Below are positions 23,095 to 34,040 of a DNA stretch of 64,000 nucleotides, piece by piece. Location: positions 1,550,001 through 1,614,000 of the forward strand of contig CAVZII010000005.1 in the NCBI GenBank assembly GCA_963775275.1. The letters run 5' to 3'. The stretch comes from JANWHQ01 sp963775275 (lineage in GTDB: Bacteria > Pseudomonadota > Alphaproteobacteria > Caulobacterales > Caulobacteraceae). The notes under the pieces were generated by a model that had not been told where the DNA came from, searched no databases, and saw only the letters and a program-made list of their open reading frames with translations. How positions within the stretch are numbered: position 1 is the stretch's first letter; every line of letters begins with the position of its first letter. The translations under genes and the position numbers were made by a program.

Positions 23095-26000
23095 ATGTTC
23101 GGCAAGGTCGCGAGCTTCGAGTTCCGCTACCAGGTGCGCCAGCCCGTGTTCTGGGTCGTGGGCGCGGTCTTCTTCCTGATCGTCTTCGGGGCCACCACCT
23201 CGGACAACGTCGGCCTGGGCCTGGGGCCCAACGACTACAAGAACGGGCCCTTCGCGATCGCCATCGTGGCGATGAACGCGGTGATCTTCTTCATGTTCGT
23301 CACCACCGCCCTGGTCGCGAGCGCCGCCGTCCGCGACGAGGAGACCGGCTTCGGGCCGATCATCCGCACCACCCGGATCGGCAAACTCGACTATCTGATC
23401 GGGCGGTTCTGCGGGGCCTACGCCGCCGTCTGCGCCCTGTTCCTCGCGCCCCTTCTGGCCGTTCTGGTCGGATCGTTCATGCCCTGGATCGATCCCGAGG
23501 CGGTCGGGCCCACGCGGCTGCAGCCCTATCTCTTCGCCTTCTTCGTGATCGGCCTGCCGGGCCTGTTCCTGACCAGCGCGGCCTTCTTCGCCCTGGCCAG
23601 CGCCACCCGGTCGATGATGGCGACCTACCTCGGCGTCGTCGCCTTCTTCGTGCTCTGGTTCATCGCCCGCACCTGGGCCCGACAGCTGGAGCTGGAGCGC
23701 GCCGCGGCCCTGTTCGAGCCGTTCGGCTCGGCGGCCTATACCCTGGCCACCAAGTACTGGACCGCGGCCGAGCGCAACGCCCTGACGCCGGCGCTCACGG
23801 GTTGGCTCCTGTGGAACCGGCTGCTGGCGACCGTTTCCGGCGCCGTCTTCCTCGCCCTGGCCTATGTCTTCTTCCGGTTCGACCGCGGGCTCGATCCGTC
23901 CCGCCGCCGGTCGCGCCCCGCCCGGCCCCAGCCCGTCGAGGCGCCGCCGCCCGCGCCTCAGCGGCTGGGCGTACGCGCGCGGCCGAGGTTCGACTGGCGC
24001 ACGGACCTCGCCCAGCTCCTCGCGCGCACCCGCATCGACGCCGGCCAGGTGTTCCTGAGCCCTGGCTTCATCGTCCTGATGGCGCTGGGCGTCATCGTCG
24101 CGGCGGCCAACATGTGGCGGCCCGACCAGCTGGTGCTCTACGGGACCAACATCCACCCGGTCACCCGGGTGATGGTGGTGCAGCTCTACGGCGCCTTCAC
24201 CCTGTTCCCCATCATCATCGCCATCTACTACGCCGGGGACCTGGTCTGGCGCGAGCGCGACCGCGGCGCCCACGAGATGGTCGAATCCATGCCCGCGCCC
24301 GACTGGGCGTTCGTGGCGCCCAAGACCCTCGCCATCACCCTGGTCCTGTTCTGCGCGATCGTGATGAGCGTCCTGACCGCCATGGCGGTCCAGGCGTCCA
24401 AGGGCGACTTCGACTTCGAGATCGGCAAGTACGTCAGCTGGTATCTGCTTCCCGAGACCGGCGACTGCTTCGTCATCGCCGCCCTGGCGGTGTTCCTCCA
24501 GTCCGTGGTTCCGCACAAGGTGTGGGGCTGGGGGCTGATGGTCCTCTACATCGTCGCCATCATCGTGCTGCCGAACCTCGGCTTCGAGCACCATCTCTAT
24601 CTCTACGGGACCGAGCCCACGGTCCTCTACTCCGACATGAACGGCCAGGGCCGCTTCTGGGTCGGCGCGACCTGGGTCCGCGTCTACTGGACCGCCGCCG
24701 CCCTCCTGCTGCTGGTGCTGGCGCACGGCCTTTGGCGGCGAGGCGTGGAAACCCGCCTGCGTCCGCGCCTGAGGCGCCTGCCGCACCGGCTGACCGGACC
24801 GGCGGGCGCGATCGCGCTGTCCCTCTTCGCCGTCTTCCTGGGCTCTGGAGCCTACGTCTTCGTCAACACCAACGTCTGGAACCACTACCGCAGCCAGGTG
24901 GACGAGGACCGATGGCTGGCCGATTACGAGAAGACGCTCCTGCATTACGAGTCCACGCCCCAACCCAAGATCATCGACGTGCGCCTGGACGTGGACATCC
25001 GGCCGGACGTCCCGCGCCTGGTCACCCGCGGCGTCTACGAGATCGAGAACAAGACCTCCGAGCCCCTGCGCGAGATCCATGTGCGCTTTCCGCGGGACCT
25101 GATCATGCGCAGCCTGTCGATCGAGGGCGCGCGGCCCAAGACCACCTACGACCGGTTCAACTACCGTATCTTCACCTTCGACACCCCCATGGCGCCGGGC
25201 GAGCGGCGCCGGATGGCGTTCGAGACGGTGCTGACCGAGCGCGGCTTCCGCAACGAGCGCGACCTCCTCGGCGTCGTGCGCAACGGGACTTTCGTCACCG
25301 ACCGCGACATCGCCCCGACGCTGGGCATGGACCGCACGGGCCTGCTCACCGATCGCCGCAAGCGCGCCAAGTACGGCCTGCCGCGCGAGCTGAGGGCGCC
25401 CCCGCTCGGATCTCCCGGCGCGGACCAGTTCAATGCGCTCGGCCACGATTCCGACTGGGTCACCGCGGACATCCGCGTCACCACCGCCGCCGACCAGACC
25501 CCCATCGCGCCCGGCCAGAAGGTCTACGACCAGGTCCATGACGGCCGGCGGACCGCCGAGTTCCGCACCACCGCGCCGATCCTGAGGTTCTTCTCGATCC
25601 AGTCGGCGCGCTACGCGGTCCGCCGCGAGACGTGGAAGGGGCTGTCGCTGGCGGTCTTCCACCACCCGCCGCACGCCTGGAACGTCGGGCGGATGATGAC
25701 CGCGATGAAGGCGGCGCTGGACTACTGTTCGAAGAGCTTCAGCCCCTACCAGTTCAACCAGATGCGGTTCCTGGAGTTCCCGGTGCTGGACGGGCGCTTC
25801 GCCGAGTCCTTCGCCAACACCGTGCCCTGGTCCGAGGACATCGGTTTCATCGCCGACCTGCCGGCGGGCGACAGCGACCGCTTCGACTACGTCACCTACG
25901 TCGGCGCCCACGAGGTGGCGCACCAGTGGTGGGCCCATCAGGTCGCCCCGGCCGACGAGCAGGGCGCCGCGGCGGTCACCGAGACGCTCGCCCAGTACTC

Positions 26001-26700
26001 GGCCCTGATGGTGATGAAGCACATGTACGGGCCGGATATGATCCGCAAGTTCCTGAAGTTCGAGCTCGATCGATACCTCAGGTCCCGCGGCGGCGATCCG
26101 TTGCCCGAACAGCCCTTGGCCCGCGTGGAGGAGCAGCCCTACATCTATTATCGCAAGGGCTCGCTGGTGATGTACCGGCTGCAGGACGAGATCGGGGAGG
26201 ACGCGGTGAACCGCGCGCTGCGCCGGCTGATCGCCCAGTTCGCCTTCAAGGGCCCGCCCTACGCCACCTCGCTGGACCTCTTGAAGGCGGTCCGCGCCGA
26301 GGCGCCCGCGGACAAGCAGGCCCTGATCACCGACCTGTTCGAGAAGATCACCCTCTATGACATCAAGACGATGCGGGCCGTCTCGCATCGTCGAGCGGAC
26401 GGCCGCTGGGACGTGGCGCTCACCGTCCAGGCCAGGAAGCTCTACGCCGATGGCAAGGGCCGGGAGACCGAGGCGCCGATGGACGAGACCCTCGACGTAG
26501 GCCTGTTCGCGGCCGAGCCCGGCAAGGCCGGCTTCGACAGCTCCAAGGTCATCCTGTTCCAGCGCGCCGAGATCCGCTCGGGCGTGCAGACCCTGCACCT
26601 GATCGCCGACAAGCCGCCACGGTTCGCCGGCGCCGATCCCTACGACAAGCTGATCGACCGCAACGCCGACGACAATGTGATCGCCGTGCGCGCGGGCTGA
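23095..26700 (+). CDS. ABC-2 permease fused to M1-family aminopeptidase
   Basis: 1201 residues. Two consecutive ABC-2-like membrane blocks (about 1-290 and 310-590), each with several hydrophobic helices, are followed by a large domain of the gluzincin M1 type (about 600-1200) expected outside the membrane. The zinc site is HEVAH at about 939-943 (YVGAHEVAHQWWAHQ), with the third ligand in VTETLAQYSALM and an upstream RFLEFPVLDGRFAESF in the place of GAMEN. From memory, such fusions paired with an ATPase occur in many proteobacteria and Bacteroidetes; the substrate is unknown. The first ATG (23095) directly follows the ATPase gene. Confidence 0.9.
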   Translation: MFGKVASFEFRYQVRQPVFWVVGAVFFLIVFGATTSDNVGLGLGPNDYKNGPFAIAIVAMNAVIFFMFVTTALVASAAVRDEETGFGPIIRTTRIGKLDYLIGRFCGAYAAVCALFLAPLLAVLVGSFMPWIDPEAVGPTRLQPYLFAFFVIGLPGLFLTSAAFFALASATRSMMATYLGVVAFFVLWFIARTWARQLELERAAALFEPFGSAAYTLATKYWTAAERNALTPALTGWLLWNRLLATVSGAVFLALAYVFFRFDRGLDPSRRRSRPARPQPVEAPPPAPQRLGVRARPRFDWRTDLAQLLARTRIDAGQVFLSPGFIVLMALGVIVAAANMWRPDQLVLYGTNIHPVTRVMVVQLYGAFTLFPIIIAIYYAGDLVWRERDRGAHEMVESMPAPDWAFVAPKTLAITLVLFCAIVMSVLTAMAVQASKGDFDFEIGKYVSWYLLPETGDCFVIAALAVFLQSVVPHKVWGWGLMVLYIVAIIVLPNLGFEHHLYLYGTEPTVLYSDMNGQGRFWVGATWVRVYWTAAALLLLVLAHGLWRRGVETRLRPRLRRLPHRLTGPAGAIALSLFAVFLGSGAYVFVNTNVWNHYRSQVDEDRWLADYEKTLLHYESTPQPKIIDVRLDVDIRPDVPRLVTRGVYEIENKTSEPLREIHVRFPRDLIMRSLSIEGARPKTTYDRFNYRIFTFDTPMAPGERRRMAFETVLTERGFRNERDLLGVVRNGTFVTDRDIAPTLGMDRTGLLTDRRKRAKYGLPRELRAPPLGSPGADQFNALGHDSDWVTADIRVTTAADQTPIAPGQKVYDQVHDGRRTAEFRTTAPILRFFSIQSARYAVRRETWKGLSLAVFHHPPHAWNVGRMMTAMKAALDYCSKSFSPYQFNQMRFLEFPVLDGRFAESFANTVPWSEDIGFIADLPAGDSDRFDYVTYVGAHEVAHQWWAHQVAPADEQGAAAVTETLAQYSALMVMKHMYGPDMIRKFLKFELDRYLRSRGGDPLPEQPLARVEEQPYIYYRKGSLVMYRLQDEIGEDAVNRALRRLIAQFAFKGPPYATSLDLLKAVRAEAPADKQALITDLFEKITLYDIKTMRAVSHRRADGRWDVALTVQARKLYADGKGRETEAPMDETLDVGLFAAEPGKAGFDSSKVILFQRAEIRSGVQTLHLIADKPPRFAGADPYDKLIDRNADDNVIAVRAG

Positions 26701-28821
26701 TCAGTCGGTGCGGACCCTCACACGCGCCTCCGCCCGCCGGCCCTGCCCGTCCACCACGCTCAGGCGGTAGAAGCCCGGGGTCCTGGGCCGCCAGACCACC
26801 TTGCCGGTGTCCTTGTCCGCCGCGATCGGCGCGCCGTCGGCATACCAGGCGAGGCCCTCGCCCTGGGCCGCCAGCGCCAGGCCGCGCGAACCGGGCCCCA
26901 GGCCGCCCACCTCCACCGTCGCCCCGTCGGGCGGGAAGATCAGGCGCGGCCCCTCGTCGGCGGCCTGCAGCCTCTGCAGGGCCTGGGGCGCACCGCGGGG
27001 CGCGACGGGGTGGGCGGCCGACACGGGCCCGCCGATGGCGTCGGCGGCGTCGAACAGCAGCGGCAGGGCGGCGTCGCGGCCGGTCAGGCCGCCGCGGGCG
27101 CCGCCGTCGGCCCGGCCTGTCCAGGCGACGATGGCGTAGCCGCCGACCACGCCCGCAGCCAAGGCGTCGCGGAACCCGTAGGAGGTGCCGGTCTTGAACG
27201 CCACGCGCGGCCCCTTCCTCGTCAGGGCCGGCGGCGCTCGGCCCTCCGGCGCCGGGGTTTCGCGCAGGATGTCCAGCACTTCCTCGGCGGTCCTGGCGCG
27301 AATGAGCCGCACGCCCGGCTCGCCCGGGCGGGCCCTGGCCTGCGCCTCGGTAAAGGCGAGAGGCTTGGCGATCCCGCCGTCGCCCAGCGCCGCGTAGAGC
27401 AGGACCAGGTCCCGAAGCTTGATCCCCTCGCCGCCGAGCGCGAGCGGCAGGCCGGGCTCCAGGGCCGCCGACCTCGGGCGCACCAGCCGCACCCCCGCCT
27501 GTTCGATCCGCGCCTCGAAGGCCGCAGGGCCCAGCCTCGCCAGCGTCGCCACCGCCGGCACGTTCAGCGAATAGGTCAGGGCCTGGCGGGCGGTCACCTT
27601 GCCATGGAAGACCCGGTCGAAGTCCTCGGGCGCATAGTCGTCGAAGCGGCGGGGCGCATCCTCGATCTCGGTGTCGGGCGCGGCGATGCCGTCGTCGAAG
27701 GCGAAGCCGTAGATGAAGGGCTTGAGCGTCGAGCCGGGCGAGCGCAGGGCGCGGGTCATGTCCATCCATCCGCCCGGACGGTCCAGGCCCGCCCCGCCCA
27801 CGAGCGCCCGCACGGCGCGGGTCCTGATCTCCACCACGATGACGGCGGCGGTGACCGCGGCGCCCTGGGCGCTCGCGGTCTGGGCGGCCAGCCGCTCGAG
27901 CCTGGCCTGCAGCGGCGCGTCGATGGTGGTCACGACCGAGGCCTGGTCCGCCGCCGCGCCGCGGGCCGCCTCGCCGGCCGCATGCCACGCCAGGGCTGGG
28001 AAGGCCGCGCGGCGAGGGATCGGCTCGCCCTCGGCCTCGGCGGCGTCGGCGGCCGAGATCAGCCGCGCGCGGCGCAGGCGCTCCAGCACCCGCGCACGGG
28101 CCGCGCGCGCCGCCTCGGGATGACGGTCCGGGCGGCGCGCCTCGGGCGACTGGGGCAGGGCGATCAGCAGGGCCTGCTCGCCCGGCGTCAGAGCCTCGGG
28201 CTCATGGCCGAAGTAGGCGAGGGAGGCGGCCCGGACGCCCTCCAGATTGCCGCCATAGGGCGCCAAGGTCAGATAGAGCGCCAGGATCTGGGGCTTGGTC
28301 AGCCGGGCCTCCAGCTGCACGGCGCGGAATATCTCGATCAGCTTGGAGCCGATGTTGCGCGGGCGCGGCTCGAGCAGCCGGGCGGTCTGCATGGTCAGGG
28401 TCGAGGCGCCGGACGTGATGCGGCCCCGGATCACGGCCTGGGCGGCCGCGCGCAGGACGGCGGCGGCGTCCACGCCCGGATGACGCGGGAACCGCGCATC
28501 CTCCAGAATGATCAGACGGCGAAGGAAGCTCGGGTCGGTGCGCGAGAGGTCGGCGCGGATGCGCCAGACGCCTCCCTTCACCGGCAGCGCCCTCAGCCAG
28601 GCGCCGTGGCGGTCCAGCGCCACGGGCGAGGATCGTCTGGCGCGGCCGAGATCGGGCGGGAAGGCCGCGTCCAGCGACGCCCAGACAGCCTCCAGGCCCA
28701 CGAGCGCGATCAGGGCGAGGACGAGGACGCGGATCGCCCTGACGGAGGGGTCGACCTGCAGCTTCCCTCCCCCCTCGAGGGGGAGGGACGGAGGGAGGGG
28801 GGCCGCGCCTGTTTCGGCCAT
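26701..28821 (-). CDS. pbpC: Penicillin-binding protein 1C
   Basis: Bifunctional peptidoglycan synthase at the inner membrane. One membrane helix (IRVLVLALIALVGLEAVWAS) precedes a GT51 glycosyltransferase domain (ILEDARFPRHPGVDAAAVLR, SGASTLTMQTARLL, YLTLAPYGGNLEGVRAAS). The transpeptidase domain has SxxK in SPGSTLKPF, SxN in YSLNVPA and KTG in FKTGTSYGF. A C-terminal PBP1C-type domain closes the protein. It is downstream of alpha-2-macroglobulin, the classical yfhM-pbpC pairing. The start is uncertain: ATG 28821 (706 residues) is used, but a CTCGAG palindromic repeat lies inside the first 20 codons and GTG 28902 is also open. Confidence 0.9.
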   Translation of the reverse strand: MAETGAAPLPPSLPLEGGGKLQVDPSVRAIRVLVLALIALVGLEAVWASLDAAFPPDLGRARRSSPVALDRHGAWLRALPVKGGVWRIRADLSRTDPSFLRRLIILEDARFPRHPGVDAAAVLRAAAQAVIRGRITSGASTLTMQTARLLEPRPRNIGSKLIEIFRAVQLEARLTKPQILALYLTLAPYGGNLEGVRAASLAYFGHEPEALTPGEQALLIALPQSPEARRPDRHPEAARAARARVLERLRRARLISAADAAEAEGEPIPRRAAFPALAWHAAGEAARGAAADQASVVTTIDAPLQARLERLAAQTASAQGAAVTAAVIVVEIRTRAVRALVGGAGLDRPGGWMDMTRALRSPGSTLKPFIYGFAFDDGIAAPDTEIEDAPRRFDDYAPEDFDRVFHGKVTARQALTYSLNVPAVATLARLGPAAFEARIEQAGVRLVRPRSAALEPGLPLALGGEGIKLRDLVLLYAALGDGGIAKPLAFTEAQARARPGEPGVRLIRARTAEEVLDILRETPAPEGRAPPALTRKGPRVAFKTGTSYGFRDALAAGVVGGYAIVAWTGRADGGARGGLTGRDAALPLLFDAADAIGGPVSAAHPVAPRGAPQALQRLQAADEGPRLIFPPDGATVEVGGLGPGSRGLALAAQGEGLAWYADGAPIAADKDTGKVVWRPRTPGFYRLSVVDGQGRRAEARVRVRTD
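28765..28787. repeat. CTCGAG-centred GC-rich palindrome inside the pbpC 5' end
   Basis: CCCTCC and further C residues run into CTCGAG and then mirror as GGGGGAGGG, giving an almost perfect 23-base palindrome. It encodes the SLPLEGGG segment of the predicted PbpC N-terminus, residues that belong to no PBP domain. A second copy lies 136 bases away. Confidence 0.6.
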
Positions 28822-28903
28822 CGGTTGCCTGCCCGGAGCCTGCCGGGCCATCAGGCGCCGCCCGGCGCGAACCGGACCGTCGTTGTCCACCCTCTCCTGC
28901 ACC

Positions 28904-28925
28904 CCTCCCCCTCGAGGGGCGAGGA
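28904..28925. repeat. Second CTCGAG-centred palindrome between alpha-2-macroglobulin and pbpC
   Basis: A CCTCCCCCTCGAGGGG core followed by CGAGGAGG, closely similar to the repeat at 28765. It occupies the 157-base gap between the two genes and may affect translation or message stability of pbpC. Confidence 0.5.
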
Positions 28926-28978
28926 GGTCGGGGCGCCTGGCCTGCTCAAACCACTCATCGCTCTCCGCTGCAGCGGGC

Positions 28979-31900
28979 CTACTCGATCCTGGTCCGCCCG
29001 CCCGCGGTGCGGGCGAAGACGGAGGGCTTGTACATGTCGCGCGCCTCCACGCCCGGAAGGTAGAAGTCGCCCGGGGTCACGGCCCGCACCACATAGGCCA
29101 GGGCGAAGCGCTTGTTGCCGGCGAGCTCGAGGGAGGCGACATAGCGGTCGTCGCGAGACTCCTGCGCTCCGGCGGTCGACAGCTCGCCCAGGAACTTGAA
29201 CGGCCCGTTCTGGGCGTCGTCGGGACCGAGCGTGGTCTCGATCTCGAAGCCGGCGGGCAGGGCGTCGTCGATCACCAGAGGCACGGTGCGCCCCTGGCCG
29301 TTCTCGCCGGAGATGCGCACGATCATCCGCTCGCCCTGGCGCAGCCTGGCCGGATCGGCGCTTCCGCCCGCGAAGGCGAAGAAGCTCTTGCTCACGCTGA
29401 TCCCGTGGCTTTCGGCCTTCGGCGGGGCGATGGGCGTTCCGCGAACGGTGACGGTGCGCCACAGGGCGCCAGTCCCCGCGTTGACGAACCTCGCGCTGGC
29501 GAGCCGACCGACCGACCAGCGCGGACCGCCGCCGAGCGCCGGCAGCGCCGCTGCGCCCGAGGCCTGGACGCGGATGGCCCCCGCCGCCTTCAGCATGAAC
29601 GACGCGGCCTTGAGCAGCTGGGCCTCCTCCTGGGTGTTCAGGCTGTCCGGGTCCTTCACCGCGCCGGCGAGGCGGCCCTGCAGATCCCGGGCGACGCCCG
29701 TTTCTCCCGCCTCGTAGGCCAGGGCGATGACCCCGGCGAGGTCGCGCAGCGGGCTCTGGTAGGCGTCGTCGGCATCGACGTAGACCACCGGGCCGATCTG
29801 CAGCGCCGGACGCTTGTAGCCGGCGGCCCGGGCGGCCTTGGCGAAGGCGTCGTGGGCCCGGGCGCGGTCGCCCATCATGGCCAGGCCCGCGCCGACCTGG
29901 GCGATGGCCAGGGGCGAGTCCTCGGACTTCATCTGCACGTCGTGCCACCACCTCAGCCGAGCGAGGTCCCCCTTGCCGGCCTTGGCCAGCACATAGAGAG
30001 CATAGGCCGAGGCGCGGCTCCGCATCCGCTTGGTCGCCTTGCGCGAGGCGTCGGCCGACCCCGCCCACCAGTCCGGGTAGGTCAGGCGGTAGGCCACCGA
30101 GGACCAGCCGTCCGGCCGCGAGATCTGGCGCATGGCCGAGAGCGCATGATCGACCGCGTCCTGGGGCACGGCCACGCCCCGCTTCTGGGCCTCGATCAGG
30201 AAGTCGGTGGCGTAGGCGCCGAGCCAGGCGTCCGCGTCGCCGTCGCCCACGCGCCACAGCCCGAAGGCGCCGTCGAGGGTCTCACGGTCGAGCAGGCGTT
30301 CCATCGCGCCAGCCAGCGCGGCCGGCGCCGTGCGCAGCTTGGGATCGGCGGAGGCGTCCTGGGCGTAGAGCAGGGGATAGGCGGTCGAGACCAGCTGCTC
30401 GGTGCAGCCATAGGGATAGCGGCTGAGCGCCAGGGCGACGGGCCCGGGGTCCAGGCCCTGGAACGGCGAGTAGCTGACCTCCATGGTCACGCTGCCGGCC
30501 GCAAGGCCGCTCATCAGCCCGGGCGCCGGCGTGAAGGCCTCGCCGGGCTTCTGCAGCTCCACATAGGTGCGCGTGACCGGCCCCCAGCCGAGGCGGGTCT
30601 GCAGGGGATAGGTCTTCAGGGCCGAGAAGCCGCCGGGGCCGGTGACGGAGAAGCTGACCTGGCCGATGCCCTCTGCTTTCGGGGCCGCCAGGGCCTCGCG
30701 CTCGATGACGTGCTGGCCGAGCGCCAGGTTGAACAGCTTGCGCAGCGGCGCAAGCAGGCCGCCCGAGCCGGTGATCCGCGCGAGGTACCGGCCGGCCTTG
30801 CCCTCGAGGTTATGCAGCTCGAGCGTCATGGACGCTGTGTCGCCCGGCGCCAGGAACCGCGGCAGGGAGAGCTCGGCCACCACCGGCTGGCGCACGGTCA
30901 TGTCCTTGTCGCCCGCGCCCACGGCCTCGTCGGTCCAGGCGACCGCCATCACGCGTAGCTGGCCGTTAAACTCGCTCTGGGCGGGCAGGCGCACCTTGGC
31001 CTTGCCGTCGGCGCCGGTCTCCACCACCCCCGACCACAGGGCCACCGTCTTGATCGGGGTGACGGTCAGGCCCTCGCCGCCGATCTCGTCGCCGCCGAAG
31101 TTCACGTTGGCCGGCGCGCCGAGGTTGGGATCCAGAAGCCGGCCGTAGTCGTCCCGGTAGTCGACCGACAAGGCGCGCTTGCCGAAGTACCACTTGGCGG
31201 GATCGGGGCTGGACTGCTTGGTCAGCTTGAGGATGCCCTCGTCCACCGCCGCGACGGTGACATGGGCCTTCTGGCCGAACTTCAGGCCGCGCACCTGCAC
31301 CGGCACGACGATCTCGGACTTGGAGTTCGAGCTTGTCGGGGACGGCGACGTCGACCGTCAGCTTGCGGCCCTTGGGATCGAGCGGCACATAGACCAGCCC
31401 GAGCGCGCGGCGGGGGCGGGGCGTTGAGACCGGGTCGCGCGGCTGGATCACCGTGACCAGCACATAGGCCCCGCCGCCCCAGTCCTGGGAGGTCTTGAGG
31501 CGGATCTTGGCCGCGCCGTTGTGGTCGGCGGCGAAGGTCTTGAAGTCGATGACCCGGTCGGTGGCGACCGCCACCTGGGCCTCGCCGGCGTAGGGCGCCT
31601 TGATCGTCACCTCGACGGTGTCGCCCTGGGCGTAATGGCGCGTCCCGGCCGAGACGCGCACCACGTCCGGCGCCTCGACGTCCTTGGCCGGCGCGCCCCA
31701 GCCGGCGGAGAAGCGCGCGACCGTCTTGGCGCCCTGGGGCCCGGCGAGCTCGATCCGGTAGTCGCCCCAGGCGAGCCGGCGCGTCGGCAGGCGCGCGGCG
31801 GCGCCCGCGCCGACATTGACCGCGCCCTTGGCGATGACGCGGTCGCGGCTGGTGCGCCGCCACTGCCATTTGCCGTCCTGCTGGAACCAGTCGTAGTCCC

Positions 31901-33980
31901 AGTGCTCGGCGATCAGGGTCCAGGCCGCCCCCGGCGCGGCGACGCGGCGGCCGAAGGCGTCCACCGCGATCAGGTCCAGCGTCACCGGGGCGGTGTCGCC
32001 GGAGGCGTCGGTCTGGCCGACCTTGACCCCCAGATAGAGCGGCTTGGTGCGCAGTTTCAGGTCGACGTTCTGGCGAACCGGCCGTCCGCCCGGCTCGAAC
32101 ACCGAGGCGGTCACCGAGGCGGCCAGGGGCTGGGCCGTGTCGCCCGCCTCGGTCGAGTCCAGCGTCAGCACCGCGTGGCCCTCGCCGTCGGTCACCGTCG
32201 AGGTGAGATCCACGGCCTTCTCGTCGAAGGGCTGGACGGCGTCGCCCCACAGGAAGCCCTTGAACTGCGGGAAGGGGTTGGCGTCAGCGCGGATGCGCGC
32301 CTCGCCCTGGGTCTGCAGGCCGGCGCCCGGCGCGCCGTAGAGGAACCGGGCGGAGACGTCGATCTTGCGCGCCTGGCCGGCGAGCACCGGCGTTCCCGCC
32401 TCGCCCTGGGCGGTCACGTCCAGGCGCTGGGGCGCGAAGTCCTCCACCGCGAAGGAGAGCTGGCCGGAGGGGTCGTCGATTCCTTCGATCTTCAGCACCG
32501 CCGACCAGCGGCCGCGGGGCGCGCCCCGCGGCAGCAGGACGTCGCGGGCGACGGAGCCGTCGGCCGCGCCGTCGAAGGCGTACTTGGCGAAGGACAGGCC
32601 CGACGGGCGCTTGATCTCGAGCGTCCCCTTGCGGTCCTTGACCGCCTTGCCGCGGCGGTCGCGCACCATGGCGACGAGGTGCACGGTCTCGCCGGGCCGG
32701 TAGATCCCGCGGTCGGCATAGAGGTAGCCATCGATGTCCGTCTTGGCGGTTCGGCCCGAGGTCAGGCCCGTGGCGGGGGCGTTGCGTCCGCCGATGCCCT
32801 GGGCCGAGAGGTCCACGGGGCTGCGATCGAGGTCCAGCACCGCCAGGTCCGCCTGGGCGCCATAGGCCATCAGCATCTTGGCGGTGGAGGCGCCCCCACC
32901 CTTCAGCAGGGGGCCCGGGAACCGCACCCGGCCCGAGGCGTCGCTGGTGGCCGCGGCCAGATCCTCGCCGTCCTTGGCGACCAGGGCGATGCGAATTCCC
33001 GCCATGGGCTTGGCGCTCTTCAGCGAGCGCACCACCGCGTCCAGGCCGTCCGAGCCCTGGTAGGCGATCAGGGCCATGTCGGTGAACATCACCCAGCGGC
33101 TGGCCTGGGCGGGCTGGAAGGAGTTGTTGCTGGTGTCGGCCGCCGCCGCGCCGGAGGCGTCCCTGGCCTTGATCACATAGCCGCCCGGCTTCAGCTCCTT
33201 CAGAACCGCGCCCAGCGGGAAGACGGTGGTGACCTTCTGGCCCTGGTCGCCCTTGATCGCGAGCTGGCCCTTCCAGACCACCTGGCCCTCATCGTCGGGC
33301 CGCGAGTCCCAGTCGCTCGGATACTCGTCCTCGCCGGAGGGGTCGGTCTTGGCGATCTCGCGCCGGACGAGGTTGCGGTCGGGCACGCGCCAGACCTCGA
33401 TGGCCAGGCGCGAGACGTTGATGGTCTCGATGCCCACCCCGTCGGATTCCTCGCGCGGCAGGATCACGCCGTCGCCGGCGAAGCCGACGTAGGGCGGCTT
33501 GTCGCCGAAGGTGAAGTCGACGTCCGCGTTCTCGGCCAGGGTCTCGCCGGACTTGGCCGGCAGCCCCTTGAGCAGGGTCACCCGATGGTCGACGAAGCCG
33601 AGCCCGCCGACGCAGAGCTCGTCGCCCTTCGCACTCACCGCCGGCGCGCCGCCGGTCTCTGGCGAGATCAGCACATAGTCGGCGTAGGCCTTGGACGGGT
33701 CGAGCGGCCGGGTCAGCTCGATGCAGGCCTTGGGCTGGGCGCCGGAGCTGTCGATCCGGGTCTTCCAGACCGCGAAGCCGGACGGCTTGGCCGGCGCCGG
33801 GCGGCGCGCCTTGGCCGAGCGGGGGTGGCCGAAGAACGGCCAGTGCAGGCCGGTCTCGACCTGGCCGACGCTCGGCGGGGCGTGGCGGCTCGTTCCCCTG
33901 GCGGCGAGGAAGCCGCCGCCGAAGCCGAGGATGAGCGCCGCAGCCACGGCGCCCGCCAGGATCTTCTGGTTCCGGTCCAT
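28979..33980 (-). pseudogene. Alpha-2-macroglobulin family protein (YfhM-like), one-base frameshift at about 31322
   Basis: Periplasmic protease trap thought to partner PBP1C. The 5' part (33980 to about 31322) reads from a membrane anchor (ILAGAVAAALILGFGGGFLA) through the MG domains. The 3' part (about 31320 to 28979) reads on in another frame with VPVQVRGLKFGQKAHVTVAA and the thioester motif YPYGCTEQLVSTA. The span is 5002 bases, one more than a multiple of three; removing one base from TCGAACTCCAAGTCC joins the frames into about 1666 residues, the family's normal length. Both halves are otherwise clean, so a sequencing error is as likely as a real mutation. Confidence 0.85.
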
Positions 33981-34040
33981 CCGGCCCTCCCCAGCGCCTC
34001 GGCGCCAGAGGAAGGATGGAAGCTCAAGCGTGAGGCCGGG

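Noticed and set aside
23044..26598. Open frame of 1184 codons antisense to the permease/M1 fusion
   Set aside because: Composition is Gln/Gly/Arg/His-rich low complexity typical of antisense readout; the plus-strand protein has recognisable domains.
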